From positions 1 through 34,401 of IMG/VR virus record IMGVR_UViG_3300043409_000843: a stretch of 34,401 nucleotides of DNA, one strand, 5' to 3'. Shown here piece by piece: positions 8,239 to 16,682 of the stretch. Under the pieces are notes generated by a model. The model did no database searches. It saw only the letters and a list, made by a program, of their open reading frames with translations, and was not told the DNA's origin. Within the stretch, counting starts at the first letter, position 1; each line of letters begins with the position of its first letter. The translations under genes and the position numbers were made by a program. Origin of the DNA: a virus.

Positions 8239-9177
8239 ATGTCAAACCCAGATTTTGACGTACTACTCAGTACGACCCTCAAAAACTACCGTGACCAACT
8301 CACGGACAACGTGTTCACTGACCGCGTTCTCACCCATTACCTCATGTCGAAGAATCGTATTCGCATGGTCAATGGTGGCAACACAATCGTTGAACCTCTT
8401 ATCTACGGCCAGAACTCAACTGTTTCGTCCTACACAGGATACGACACGATTTCATTGACCGCACAGACTGGTATCACCGCAGCCGAGTTCCAATGGAAGC
8501 AGTACGCTGCTAGCATTGCCATCTCGGGTATCGAGGAAGCCAAGAACAACGGCGAACAGGCCATCATCAACTTGCTGGAAGCAAAAATCATGCAGGCTGA
8601 AGAATCAATGCGTGAAGGTTTCAACGTCATGTTCTATGGCGACGGAACTGGTAACGGTGGCGAGGACTGGAACGGTCTTGGCAACATTGTCGAGGCATCA
8701 GGAACCGTTGGCGGTATTAACCGTGCAACAGTCGGTAACGAGTACTGGCGTTCATACGAGCAGAACACTGCTGGTGCGTTGACTCTTGCCCAAATGGCAA
8801 CAGCGTACAACTCAGTGTCTGTTGGTAATGACCACCCAGACATGATTCTTACAACTCAAACATTGTTTGAGAAGTACGAAGCATTGCTACAACCACAACT
8901 CCGTTACACGGATGCAAAGACTGCAGATGCTGGTTTCCAGAACCTGTTGTTCAAGGCAGCCCCTGTAGCGTTTGATGCTGGTTGCACTGCTGGAGTAGTT
9001 TACTTCCTCAACAGCAAGTACCTAACCTTGGTTGGTCACTCATCCAAGTGGTTTGAGCAGACAAAGTTCGTTCGTCCAGAGAACATGGATGCACGTTACG
9101 CTTTGATTCTTTGCTACGGTAACCTCACGGTCCGTAACGCAAAGAAGCAGGGCAAGTTGACTGCAAAAACTGCATAA
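8239..9177 (+). CDS. Major capsid protein
   Basis: 312 aa. It starts MSNPDFDVLLSTTLKNYRDQLTDNV and has an EP-L-I-Y-G-Q-N segment, a long helix IISLLEAKIMQAEESMREG-like (IINLLEAKIMQAEESMREG) and a final beta-rich domain (GNLTVRNAKKQGKLTAKTA). This is the layout of HK97-fold capsid proteins with N-arm, E-loop, spine helix and P/A domains. Codon use here is visibly richer in C-ending codons than in neighbouring genes, as expected for the most highly expressed product. It has a TAGGAG ribosome binding site and is followed by the strongest terminator in the window. Confidence 0.92.
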   Translation: MSNPDFDVLLSTTLKNYRDQLTDNVFTDRVLTHYLMSKNRIRMVNGGNTIVEPLIYGQNSTVSSYTGYDTISLTAQTGITAAEFQWKQYAASIAISGIEEAKNNGEQAIINLLEAKIMQAEESMREGFNVMFYGDGTGNGGEDWNGLGNIVEASGTVGGINRATVGNEYWRSYEQNTAGALTLAQMATAYNSVSVGNDHPDMILTTQTLFEKYEALLQPQLRYTDAKTADAGFQNLLFKAAPVAFDAGCTAGVVYFLNSKYLTLVGHSSKWFEQTKFVRPENMDARYALILCYGNLTVRNAKKQGKLTAKTA

Positions 9178-9206
9178 TTAGTTCCCATCTAGGGAACGAA
9201 CAGTGT

Positions 9207-9236
9207 AATGGTGGAGGGTTGATTCCCTCCACCATT
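9207..9236 (+). terminator. Strong rho-independent terminator after the capsid gene
   Basis: A perfect 12-bp stem AATGGTGGAGGG / CCCTCCACCATT with loop TTGATT runs directly into a T run (TTTTCT). It sits 30 nt after the capsid stop, a common position for attenuating transcription downstream of capsid genes. A palindrome, GTTCCC-ATCTA-GGGAAC, lies just before it at 9181-9197. Confidence 0.85.
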
Positions 9237-9262
9237 TTCTGTATAACAACTAGGAGTATTTA

Positions 9263-9877
9263 ATGCGCAAGCCACAGGGCGACGGTTCGGATATCCTCAA
9301 GGCCATTATAAAGGCTATTATGGATAATCCAGCAGCAGAAAAAGAAATAGTTGAAAGTGCTGGTGGACTGTTTGATAACATCCCAGGTTTTAAGGAAATG
9401 ATTAGGGGCGCTGCTGGGACCGCAGATGAGGCGGCACCTGCAGCGGTAAAAGCAGCAAAGAAGAGTGCTACTCCAAAGAATAGCAAAAGCGCAGCCGACA
9501 AGGCTGCTGCTAAGTTAAAGAAGATTAATGACCGTATGGACCGTATTGAGGCGCACAGTGGTGTGCGCCCAACAGCAGAGTTTGCTGCATTGCCTAAAGC
9601 GGAACGTCGATTGTTTAACCAAAACCAGGCCGCCGCTAAACGTGCACAAGCAGCCGCCGAACGGGCTGAAGCAAATGCAGCAAAGAGTGCAGCCAATAAG
9701 GCTGCTTTTGCAAACCCTGATGAAGCCGCAGCGGCTGAATTGGCACGCCGTAAAGATGCGAAGGAGGCTTTTTGGGCCAGGCAAAAAGAATTGAACACAG
9801 AGGTGTTCAAGAAGTCTGAAGCAAAAAAGGCAGCACCAAAAAGACCTCGTAAGCCACGCAAGCCAAAGGAATCATAA
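9263..9877 (+). CDS. Ala/Lys-rich helical late protein with shared N-terminal motif
   Basis: 204 aa. The N-terminus, MRKPQGDGSDILKAIIKAIM, shares the P-Q-G-x-x-x-D-I-L-K-x-I-I motif with the protein at 9880 and more loosely with that at 1201. The rest is almost entirely Ala/Lys/Glu helix with coiled-coil character and a basic C-terminal tail (PKRPRKPRKPKES). This is consistent with an internal virion or DNA-compacting protein, but no family was recognised. A TAGGAG ribosome binding site precedes the ATG. Only 2 nt separate it from the next gene. Confidence 0.7.
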   Translation: MRKPQGDGSDILKAIIKAIMDNPAAEKEIVESAGGLFDNIPGFKEMIRGAAGTADEAAPAAVKAAKKSATPKNSKSAADKAAAKLKKINDRMDRIEAHSGVRPTAEFAALPKAERRLFNQNQAAAKRAQAAAERAEANAAKSAANKAAFANPDEAAAAELARRKDAKEAFWARQKELNTEVFKKSEAKKAAPKRPRKPRKPKES

Positions 9878-9879
9878 TA

Positions 9880-11313
9880 ATGGCTCCACGTCCACAGGGT
9901 ATAGCCGATGATATTCTTAAGAAAATTATTTCAGAAGCAATTCAGGCAGCAAAGGGTGTAGTTCCCGATGTTGTAAAAGGTGCAACAAAGACTGTTGACG
10001 CAGCACCATCGGTTAGAACCGTTGCCGCTGCTGCCGTAGAATCAAGTAGTGTTGCCAAGAAACTTGCGGATTTGCGAGCAGCAAAAGCCGCAGGCAGCGT
10101 AGACGACGCGGCGTATTTGGATGGGTTGCTTGACATTCGCGCTGCAAAAGGTGCGCTGACAAAAGAAGAACGCAGAACAATTAACATTGCCCAAAACAAA
10201 GCACTCCAGGATTCAAAGAAAACTGGTGGTGCGATGGCTGACGAAAGAATGAAAGCAAACCTTGCTGATAAGAAAGCAAAGTCAGATAAATCTAAAAAGG
10301 AAATGAAGATATACGCTGACATTAAGTTTACTGGTAAAGAACGTTACGATATTGCTGCCGACGCATTGCGTAGCGAATTTGATTCAACAATGAATATTGT
10401 TGAAAGAAACACTAGATTGTCTGCTGGTTTTATTGAAGGTTATGAAAAAGAAGGTCAAAAGATTGTTAATGCTGGTATTACCGAACTTGGAAATGCACGT
10501 AAGGCTGGTATGAAAGTAACTAGCCCAGAGTACGGTGAACTTGTAAGACAGTATAAGCAAAAGTTGGCCAAATGGCAAGACCAGCAAACCGTGGCCGACA
10601 AAGTTGCTAGTTCGCGTAGTCAGGGTTTGGAAACACGTCTTGGAAATCTTAGCAAGATGACAGACCAAGAAGTTATTGATGCTGGTGTTCGTCAGTCTTT
10701 GTGGGACGACGATATTTCCATGGCGGAAATTCGTCGTGTTCGTCAAATGAATGAAAAACAATTTGCGGCATGGCGTGCAGAGAATTTGCGTGACCCCAAG
10801 AAGGTTAGCACAAATAAAGAGTTTAAGCCTGGTGCTGGCGGCGACAAACCTCTTCCTGTTTCTAAATCTGCGGCAGAATTACTGGATGCAAAATACGCAA
10901 AAATAGCCCGCAAGGCTGGTATGTCCCTAGAAGATTACAAGATGGTTCGTGCGGCACGCGAAAAAGCAGCACAGAAAGCAAAAGATAAAATGAATGTTCC
11001 AGATGTAGATTCACTAGATGTTTTAAAATCTGGTGAATCACCATATAAAATTGTTCAAAAAGACAAGGGTGGAAAAGTTGTTGTTGATGACAAGGGCAAG
11101 GAAGTATTTGTCGAAGCCACCGCAAAACAACGTGCTGCAGCAATCAAACGAACCGAAGCCCTTCGTCGTCGTGACGCTAAGGCTGCAAAACTGCGTTTGA
11201 AAGAAGATTCTAAGTACAATAAAATGGATAAAGAAATACGCGCAAAAAGAGAAAAACAGGATATAGCAAAAGCCAAACTTGAAGCATTGCGCATTAAAAA
11301 TTCAAAGAAGTAA
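9880..11313 (+). CDS. Large basic helical late protein with shared N-terminal motif
   Basis: 477 aa. It starts MAPRPQGIADDILKKIISEA, the same motif as the preceding gene product. Long Lys/Ala/Arg-rich helices make up most of the chain, with a final helix, KIRAKREKQDIAKAK-like, rich in charge. No transmembrane segment and no catalytic motif are seen. Its place between capsid and adaptor genes, together with the composition, suggests a virion-internal protein that may contact DNA. Adjacent paralogous N-termini suggest a common targeting or assembly signal rather than common function. Confidence 0.7.
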   Translation: MAPRPQGIADDILKKIISEAIQAAKGVVPDVVKGATKTVDAAPSVRTVAAAAVESSSVAKKLADLRAAKAAGSVDDAAYLDGLLDIRAAKGALTKEERRTINIAQNKALQDSKKTGGAMADERMKANLADKKAKSDKSKKEMKIYADIKFTGKERYDIAADALRSEFDSTMNIVERNTRLSAGFIEGYEKEGQKIVNAGITELGNARKAGMKVTSPEYGELVRQYKQKLAKWQDQQTVADKVASSRSQGLETRLGNLSKMTDQEVIDAGVRQSLWDDDISMAEIRRVRQMNEKQFAAWRAENLRDPKKVSTNKEFKPGAGGDKPLPVSKSAAELLDAKYAKIARKAGMSLEDYKMVRAAREKAAQKAKDKMNVPDVDSLDVLKSGESPYKIVQKDKGGKVVVDDKGKEVFVEATAKQRAAAIKRTEALRRRDAKAAKLRLKEDSKYNKMDKEIRAKREKQDIAKAKLEALRIKNSKK

Positions 11314-11314
11314 T

Positions 11315-12019
11315 ATGGGAACAGCAAGATACCCAAGAAAACCTAAAGTCATACTTGACCCATTGATTGGTACGGACATATGGCCGCTACAGGGAATCAG
11401 GGGTAGTACTGGTGGGCCTGGAGATAGATACCCTCAACCAGAAGGAGTAAAAGGTTTAGGTTGGTTGACCGATTTGAAATACCCAAACACTCCAGAAAAA
11501 CTAGCCTATCAGGATAAGGCATATGATTATCATACTTCTTGGGAGGTAAACAAACGTGCTGCAATGGCGAAATGGCTTAAGGAACAATTGATTAAACCTA
11601 ATCAAGATGCGCCTATGTTGAATCCTTTGGCTAATCTTTTTCAACTTCTTGGCGGCGCGTCGGGCGACGCCATGGATAGGTTGCCACAAAGTGGCCAGTC
11701 TAAAGGAATTCTCGAAGTATATTCAGGCTTAAACAACGCAGAAAACCTTATTGCTGGTCGAGGTGACTGGGGTGACGTTGGTGAAATAATTTCAAATTAT
11801 GGTGCTGAAAAATTGTGGAGTAAGGCTTGGCAAGTTGGAAAAAAGATTTTACCATACGCTGCTGGTGCCGCAGGTGTTGGTGGTGTGGTTAATAAAGATG
11901 TAAGAGAGACAGAAAAAAGTTTAGTAAAGTTAGGCGTAATTTTAGGAAATCAAGGACTAAAGGGATTCGTCCCAAAGATAAAAGACATCTATAAGGGTGT
12001 AGAACTTAGGAACAAATAA
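11315..12019 (+). CDS. Hypothetical late protein
   Basis: 234 aa from the ATG at 11315, one base after the previous stop. The N-terminus is basic (MGTARYPRKPKV). The middle holds Pro/Gly-rich turns and a LNPLANLFQLLGG segment. Near residue 185 a short hydrophobic stretch, ILPYAAGAAGVGGVV, could insert into a membrane. No family recognised. Co-oriented in the head/adaptor operon; an internal virion or membrane-interacting ejection role is only a possibility. Confidence 0.6.
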   Translation: MGTARYPRKPKVILDPLIGTDIWPLQGIRGSTGGPGDRYPQPEGVKGLGWLTDLKYPNTPEKLAYQDKAYDYHTSWEVNKRAAMAKWLKEQLIKPNQDAPMLNPLANLFQLLGGASGDAMDRLPQSGQSKGILEVYSGLNNAENLIAGRGDWGDVGEIISNYGAEKLWSKAWQVGKKILPYAAGAAGVGGVVNKDVRETEKSLVKLGVILGNQGLKGFVPKIKDIYKGVELRNK

Positions 12020-12020
12020 C

Positions 12021-12248
12021 ATGAACATACCATCATACGCATTATACGGAAGGCCAGTGGACTCACAAAGATTGTCTCATGCTGCCGATGCCCCGCTTGC
12101 GGCAGCAAGCAGGGAATACATTGGCCGTGGAAACCTATGTGAAGGCAACGACGACACATGTAAGGCTAGCAAAATGCGTGGATGGCATCTATGTTATGGA
12201 CATATGCGTTCATATGAACCCGTTATAGATTCTGAATTGGAGGAATAA
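12021..12248 (+). CDS. Small Cys/His-containing hypothetical protein
   Basis: 75 aa. A compact segment, GRGNLCEGNDDTCKASKMRG, then WHLCYGHMRSYEP, gives three Cys and two His that could bind one zinc. Such mini zinc proteins are frequent between structural genes of phages without known roles. It lies 1 nt after the preceding stop and 3 nt before the adaptor start. Confidence 0.6.
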   Translation: MNIPSYALYGRPVDSQRLSHAADAPLAAASREYIGRGNLCEGNDDTCKASKMRGWHLCYGHMRSYEPVIDSELEE

Positions 12249-12251
12249 CAT

Positions 12252-12965
12252 ATGGCTTATTCAACTATGACGGCAACACAGTTGCGGGAAACAGTTCGCG
12301 CAATTGTTGACTTGGATTCTGGTGACCTGAGTGACAGTTTGCTAAACATGTATCTTAGGGACGGTTACTACAGGATTCTTGATATGGAGAAGCGCTGGCC
12401 GTTTCTTGAAACAAGTTTTACTTTTAACACTGTAGCCAGCCAAAGGGCTTACACTATTTCCACATTTACCGCGGACCCAATCTCTCAGATTGTGTCCGTG
12501 TTGGACCCAACAGATGTTGGATTCCGTTTAAACATGGTTGGCTACGACGAAGCAGAAGAAATACACATTGGTTCTATGGACAGTCCTGGCACACCTTTGG
12601 TGTATGCTTTTTGGGCAAATCAAATCCATTTATTCCCAAAACCAGATAACGTAAGAACGTTAACTGTTCGCGCATATCGCGAACCAATTGATTGGGTTAC
12701 TTCTGGTGGGGCTGTAGACGCATCTGCTAACTTGCATTTTGCTTTAGTGTATTATGCCTGTTCGCGCATCTACCAGCGTCTTGAGGACACTGAGATGTCG
12801 GCAGAATACAAGTCATCGTTTAACGAGGCTGTTATATTGGCGGCCAAAAACATCAAGATTCCACAATCACATGCTAATCTTAGATTGAATTCAGCCAATG
12901 CTGGTTCACGCACATTGGACGGATGGTTGAAATCGTTGAGCCGTAACGGAACTCTGCACAACTAA
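12252..12965 (+). CDS. Head-tail adaptor/connector protein
   Basis: 237 aa. Features are an N-terminal helix-rich domain (ATQLRETVRAIVDLDSGDLSDSLLN), then R-W-P-F-L-E at about 47, beta strands with ISQIVSVLDP, and a HLFPKPD motif. This is the pattern of short-tailed-phage adaptor proteins of the P22 gp4/DUF6682-like group. Those bind beneath the portal ring. The next gene is a gp10-like stabilisation protein, which strengthens the call. The exact family is from memory. Confidence 0.75.
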   Translation: MAYSTMTATQLRETVRAIVDLDSGDLSDSLLNMYLRDGYYRILDMEKRWPFLETSFTFNTVASQRAYTISTFTADPISQIVSVLDPTDVGFRLNMVGYDEAEEIHIGSMDSPGTPLVYAFWANQIHLFPKPDNVRTLTVRAYREPIDWVTSGGAVDASANLHFALVYYACSRIYQRLEDTEMSAEYKSSFNEAVILAAKNIKIPQSHANLRLNSANAGSRTLDGWLKSLSRNGTLHN

Positions 12966-14581
12966 TGTCCAGGGTTTACGTTACCGAGCGGAAAGACTTT
13001 ACTGGCGGACTTAACTTTAGGTCGGACCAGTTTCAGTTGGCCGATAACGAATCACCATCTATGTTAAACGTTGAGATTGACCCACGTGGTGGAGTGTTTA
13101 GCCGTGGTGCCATGCGACGTCTAAACACATCTGCACCTGCTGGCGCGTGGGTACCAAAGACTTTGTTTCCTTTTACTGGAACTAGCCCACGACTCATGCT
13201 TAGTACGGCAGACAGAGTTTTGCATTCTACTGGTGGTAATTTTACCGAGGTTTCTTCCGCTTTGTCGACGCCACTAAATCCATCAAGTACCGATGGTGCA
13301 TCTTTTGTGCAGTGGGGCGACAATGTATATCTGGGCATGGGTGCCACCGCTGGTGGCGGTGGCTACAGATGGAAAGTTACAGATACATACGCTACAGCGT
13401 TAACAGAGTCTGGCACAGCACCAAACGCATGGCAGACAACATCAAACGACGCTATTCTTAAAATGCCATCTTGTGAACACATTATTGCACATGCTTCCAA
13501 GTTGTGGGCAGCAAACGTTGTTACTGGTGGAATTGCATACCCAAATAGAATTCACTGGTCTATGGAAAACTCTCCAACAAACTGGGAAGAACTGAATTAC
13601 ATTGACATTAACGGTGGTGGTGATGGCATAACTGGTGTAGCAATTGCTGCTGGACAATTGATTGTTTTCAAGCCACATGCTGTTTATGCTGTATATGGAT
13701 ACGACGAAACAAATTTCAACGTTGTTGAAATTTCACGTACTCTTGGTGCTGGAAATAGACACTCTATTGCGGCGACAGAAGGGGGCGTATATTTTGCGTC
13801 TTACCCAGAAGGATTGTTCTTTTATAACGGTTCTTCTGTAACGGATGTATTTGCTAACATACGACCAATTATCGAGTTGGGTTATGTAACCACTGGTGCC
13901 ACCAGCCCGTTACGTATAGCAATGATTGGGCGTAGAGTTTGGGTGTCCGCACCTTATTTGACCACTGGACCAGTTGCCTATCCAACAGTAAACTTTGTTT
14001 ACAACCCAGATTTGGGCACAAATGGCGCATACACCCAATTCTCCACTTATGATGGCAAGGGTCTGGTTACTGGATGTGACTGGAGAAACTCTGCTGGAGA
14101 AGAGTACCGTGTTGCCTGTCATCCAACTGAGCCGTATGTTATGCAGGTAGACATGTACGGTCAGGAAATGGACAACGTTACTGGTACGGATACTGGGTTC
14201 TCTAGTACCTATCGCACAAAGTGGTTTGATGCTAGTACGTATGCCCAAAAGAAGATGTTTCGACGTCCAGACTTTGTTGTAAAAGAAACAACCGTACCAC
14301 AAAACATTACTATTGGGGTATACCACGACTTCAATGAGGCCGTAGGGAACGAGGCGCGTATATTTGTACTGACACAAACACCACCTGCAACTGGACTCAT
14401 ATGGGGTTCTGGTTTGTGGGGGGAAAATTGGTCAAGTAGTGCCGTTAGTTCCACTATTTTGACTGGTTCAAACCTTGGTATGGCACGCACCGTACAGTTG
14501 GAATTTACTGGGCCAGTTGGTCAACAGTGGGGCCTAAACGGAATAGGTTACAAGTATCAGACTAGAAAGATTAAAGGATAA
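12965..14581 (+). CDS. P22 gp10-like DNA stabilisation/tail hub protein
   Basis: 538 aa, all-beta in appearance. It opens with D-F-T-G-G-L-N-F-R-S-D, continues with repeated short strands of beta-propeller type (F-K-P-H-A-V-Y-A-V-Y-G, E-G-G-V-Y-F-A-S, P-E-G-L-F-F-Y-N-G), and has a C-terminal beta domain. The combination matches packaged-DNA stabilisation proteins of P22-like short-tailed phages (gp10) and the propeller-type tail hub or nozzle proteins. These seal the portal after packaging and form the tail tip. The start overlaps the adaptor stop. Confidence 0.75.
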   Translation: MSRVYVTERKDFTGGLNFRSDQFQLADNESPSMLNVEIDPRGGVFSRGAMRRLNTSAPAGAWVPKTLFPFTGTSPRLMLSTADRVLHSTGGNFTEVSSALSTPLNPSSTDGASFVQWGDNVYLGMGATAGGGGYRWKVTDTYATALTESGTAPNAWQTTSNDAILKMPSCEHIIAHASKLWAANVVTGGIAYPNRIHWSMENSPTNWEELNYIDINGGGDGITGVAIAAGQLIVFKPHAVYAVYGYDETNFNVVEISRTLGAGNRHSIAATEGGVYFASYPEGLFFYNGSSVTDVFANIRPIIELGYVTTGATSPLRIAMIGRRVWVSAPYLTTGPVAYPTVNFVYNPDLGTNGAYTQFSTYDGKGLVTGCDWRNSAGEEYRVACHPTEPYVMQVDMYGQEMDNVTGTDTGFSSTYRTKWFDASTYAQKKMFRRPDFVVKETTVPQNITIGVYHDFNEAVGNEARIFVLTQTPPATGLIWGSGLWGENWSSSAVSSTILTGSNLGMARTVQLEFTGPVGQQWGLNGIGYKYQTRKIKG

Positions 14582-14583
14582 CA

Positions 14584-14811
14584 ATGGCCACACTAACCAT
14601 ACCATACAACTTCACCAATAACACTGCTGCTATTGCCACTGAAGTTAACCAAAATTTTCTTAACGTTAAAACGTTTGCGGAAGCACTGGCTGCTGGAACG
14701 AACATTGATGACGGTTCTATTGCTTATGTTAAGTTAAACGCTGCATTGCAGTTGTTGGTTTCTGGGCCAGACTCAGAAAACAATGTTATTGGAAGTCAGG
14801 TGTTTGGGTAA
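14584..14811 (+). CDS. Short fibre-attachment or tail protein
   Basis: 75 aa. The N-terminal half (IPYNFTNNTAAIATEVNQNFLNV) matches the F.NNT.A.A.EVN.NF segment that recurs at the N-termini of many phage tail fibres, where it contributes to attachment to the virion. Here the protein stops after 75 residues instead of continuing into a shaft, so it may be a separate adaptor chain. Its stop overlaps the next ATG (TAATG). Confidence 0.6.
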   Translation: MATLTIPYNFTNNTAAIATEVNQNFLNVKTFAEALAAGTNIDDGSIAYVKLNAALQLLVSGPDSENNVIGSQVFG

Positions 14812-14972
14812 TGTCGTGGGGTATACCAAGCATAGGTTTACTACAAGGTAATGACCGTCAAATTTTGCAAAACATTTTTTCTTCTTTAGAGGTTGAGATA
14901 GTCAAATTGCAACGCAAGGTTGCAGAGTTGGAAGCAAAACAAAATCCACCTGCTGGAACGAAAGGTTACTAG
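14811..14972 (+). CDS. Small coiled-coil protein (53 aa)
   Basis: 53 aa, starting MSWGIPSIGLLQGNDRQ, with a central heptad helix (SSLEVEIVKLQRKVAELEA) of leucine-zipper type and a short C-terminal tail, NPPAGTKGY. The gene is short but sits in perfect TAATG register with the preceding stop and ends 2 nt before the next ATG, so it is very likely translated. A trimeric or dimeric oligomerisation element of the tail is plausible. No homologue recognised. Confidence 0.65.
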   Translation: MSWGIPSIGLLQGNDRQILQNIFSSLEVEIVKLQRKVAELEAKQNPPAGTKGY

Positions 14973-14974
14973 TC

Positions 14975-15412
14975 ATGTCAATGGTCGATTCAACATATGG
15001 CGATTATGGTTTGACCGAAACTGGTGCACGTCGTAGACGTGTTGGACAAAACACGGCAAACACTTTGGCTGCGCAAATGGGTCAAAAGCGTGGCCGTCGA
15101 GACATGCAGGATTTGACCAAACGTTTAATGGAAGGCTACAAGCCTGTTGCAAGTGGTTATGGTTCGCGTGGACTTGCAAATCAAAACGTATCCAGTGGTA
15201 TACAGCGTGCAGGTTTGACACGTTATGCACTTGACATGAACCAACAATTGGGACGTCAAGCAGAAGATTTTCAGTTGCAACAACAAGGTTTTGTTAACAC
15301 CGAAGCAACTCAGGTAGCCGATTTAGATTCGTATTTGGAAGAACGACGTTTGCAAAAACAACAGAACATAATTGATTCGGCGGCTGCTTTACAGCAGTAC
15401 GCCCGATACTAG
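14975..15412 (+). CDS. Putative internal virion/ejection protein (small)
   Basis: 145 aa, helical, rich in Gln, Arg and Ala: GARRRRVGQNTANTLAAQ, then RGRRDMQDLTKRLMEGYKP, then a Gln-rich C-terminal coiled coil (LQQQGF..EER.LQKQQNI). Position upstream of two larger Ala-rich and giant proteins resembles the cluster of internal core proteins in short-tailed phages. No catalytic motif. The function is inferred from order and composition. Confidence 0.6.
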   Translation: MSMVDSTYGDYGLTETGARRRRVGQNTANTLAAQMGQKRGRRDMQDLTKRLMEGYKPVASGYGSRGLANQNVSSGIQRAGLTRYALDMNQQLGRQAEDFQLQQQGFVNTEATQVADLDSYLEERRLQKQQNIIDSAAALQQYARY

Positions 15413-15422
15413 GAGAATAGTA

Positions 15423-16676
15423 ATGTCTACACCAAAATGGGTATTTAGTAACGGTTCGTTTCAACTTGCTGGTAAACCACAAATTCCTGGAGATGGTAAA
15501 CCAGTTGCCCCAAGTGGTCCTGCCCACACAAAGGTTGGTGGCGAAAACATTTTAACTTGGATGCAAAACAAATATACTGCTATTGATGAAGAATATGCAA
15601 AAAAATTGGAACAGGGAATACAAATTCCAGAAACATGGATTGCAACCCAACAAGGTTTGATTAACAATATAGTTACAATGTACAACCAAGAAGTTCTTCT
15701 TGCTGGAGAAAGAACAGACGCAAAAATTATTGCTGATGCAAAACTTGCTGCCGCTGCCGCCGACAAGGCTGATGCTGGACGTGGGGCTGCTAACGCAGAA
15801 ACACTTAGGTTAAAAATTGCTGCAGAAAAAAAGATTGCAGACGAAGAAGCAAGAACACGTGGAATGGCTGGAACGGAAGCCGCCGCAAAAAGTTTGGAAG
15901 CAGCGGGTGCAACTGCAGAAGAAAAAGCCATGGCTGCTATTAAGATATTATACGAAGGAATGGATACACAAAATGCGGAAGCACTAAAAGGTGCTTTGGC
16001 CCAACTTGGTGTAGATATTGAAGCGGCAAAAACAAATGTAAACAAAGCGGGCGCAGATTTTATATCTGGTTATAATCCATCTAAGGCTTATGAGACTGCA
16101 CCAGTTATGCAGGAATCTGTCGGCGCTAATCCTTTGCTGGATTCGTTGCGTTCACAGGGTGCCGACACCGCTTCGGTGACGGCAGCAACAGATGAATCCA
16201 ATGCTACGTTGCAACAGTTTGCGGCATTTCAAAAATGGGCTAATCAGAACTTAAATACTGGTCAACAAAACTTTGATGCAGGTATGAAGAATGTTAGTGG
16301 ACAAGCAACGTCCGCTGGACTACAAGCAATATCTTCGAGACAACCAGTTATTGCTAGCGGCATCAAAGGTGATTATGCTGGATATCAAAACACGATTAAT
16401 CAAGGAAAGGCTGAGGCTGCTGCCGCTGCCGCTGCAGAGAGGGCGAAAGCACAGGCTGCAGCGGATAAAGCCCGTGCGGATGGATTGATTACTTATGGTG
16501 TTCCACCAAAAGAAGGTTCTGCGGCTGATAATGCTGCAAAAGTTATTAAGGCGCCGACAGAGTACGCCAACTTCAAGGCAGCGTTGGATGCCATGCACCC
16601 AAATCGTCCAAAGCAATCATTGGCTAAAGACAAGATTACGTTTTCGAAATTGTTTGCTAACTTTAAGAAAGTATAA
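15423..16676 (+). CDS. Ala-rich helical putative internal virion/ejection protein
   Basis: 417 aa from ATG 15423, with TAGGAGAAT just upstream. A short N-terminal globular part (MSTPKWVFSNGSF) is followed by long Ala/Lys/Glu helices (for instance around residues 95-190) and a further Ala-rich helix near 335-360. This is the composition of ejected internal proteins or tail-associated helical proteins. It directly precedes the 1742-residue protein, so the two may act together in making a DNA channel through the envelope. That is inference. Confidence 0.6.
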   Translation: MSTPKWVFSNGSFQLAGKPQIPGDGKPVAPSGPAHTKVGGENILTWMQNKYTAIDEEYAKKLEQGIQIPETWIATQQGLINNIVTMYNQEVLLAGERTDAKIIADAKLAAAAADKADAGRGAANAETLRLKIAAEKKIADEEARTRGMAGTEAAAKSLEAAGATAEEKAMAAIKILYEGMDTQNAEALKGALAQLGVDIEAAKTNVNKAGADFISGYNPSKAYETAPVMQESVGANPLLDSLRSQGADTASVTAATDESNATLQQFAAFQKWANQNLNTGQQNFDAGMKNVSGQATSAGLQAISSRQPVIASGIKGDYAGYQNTINQGKAEAAAAAAAERAKAQAAADKARADGLITYGVPPKEGSAADNAAKVIKAPTEYANFKAALDAMHPNRPKQSLAKDKITFSKLFANFKKV

Positions 16677-16682
16677 TTATAT

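Noticed and set aside
9250-9861. Long - strand frame (about 200 aa, Ala/Ser-rich) opposite the 9263 gene
   Set aside because: Mirrors the Ala/Lys-rich + strand gene, which has the ribosome binding site and operon context.
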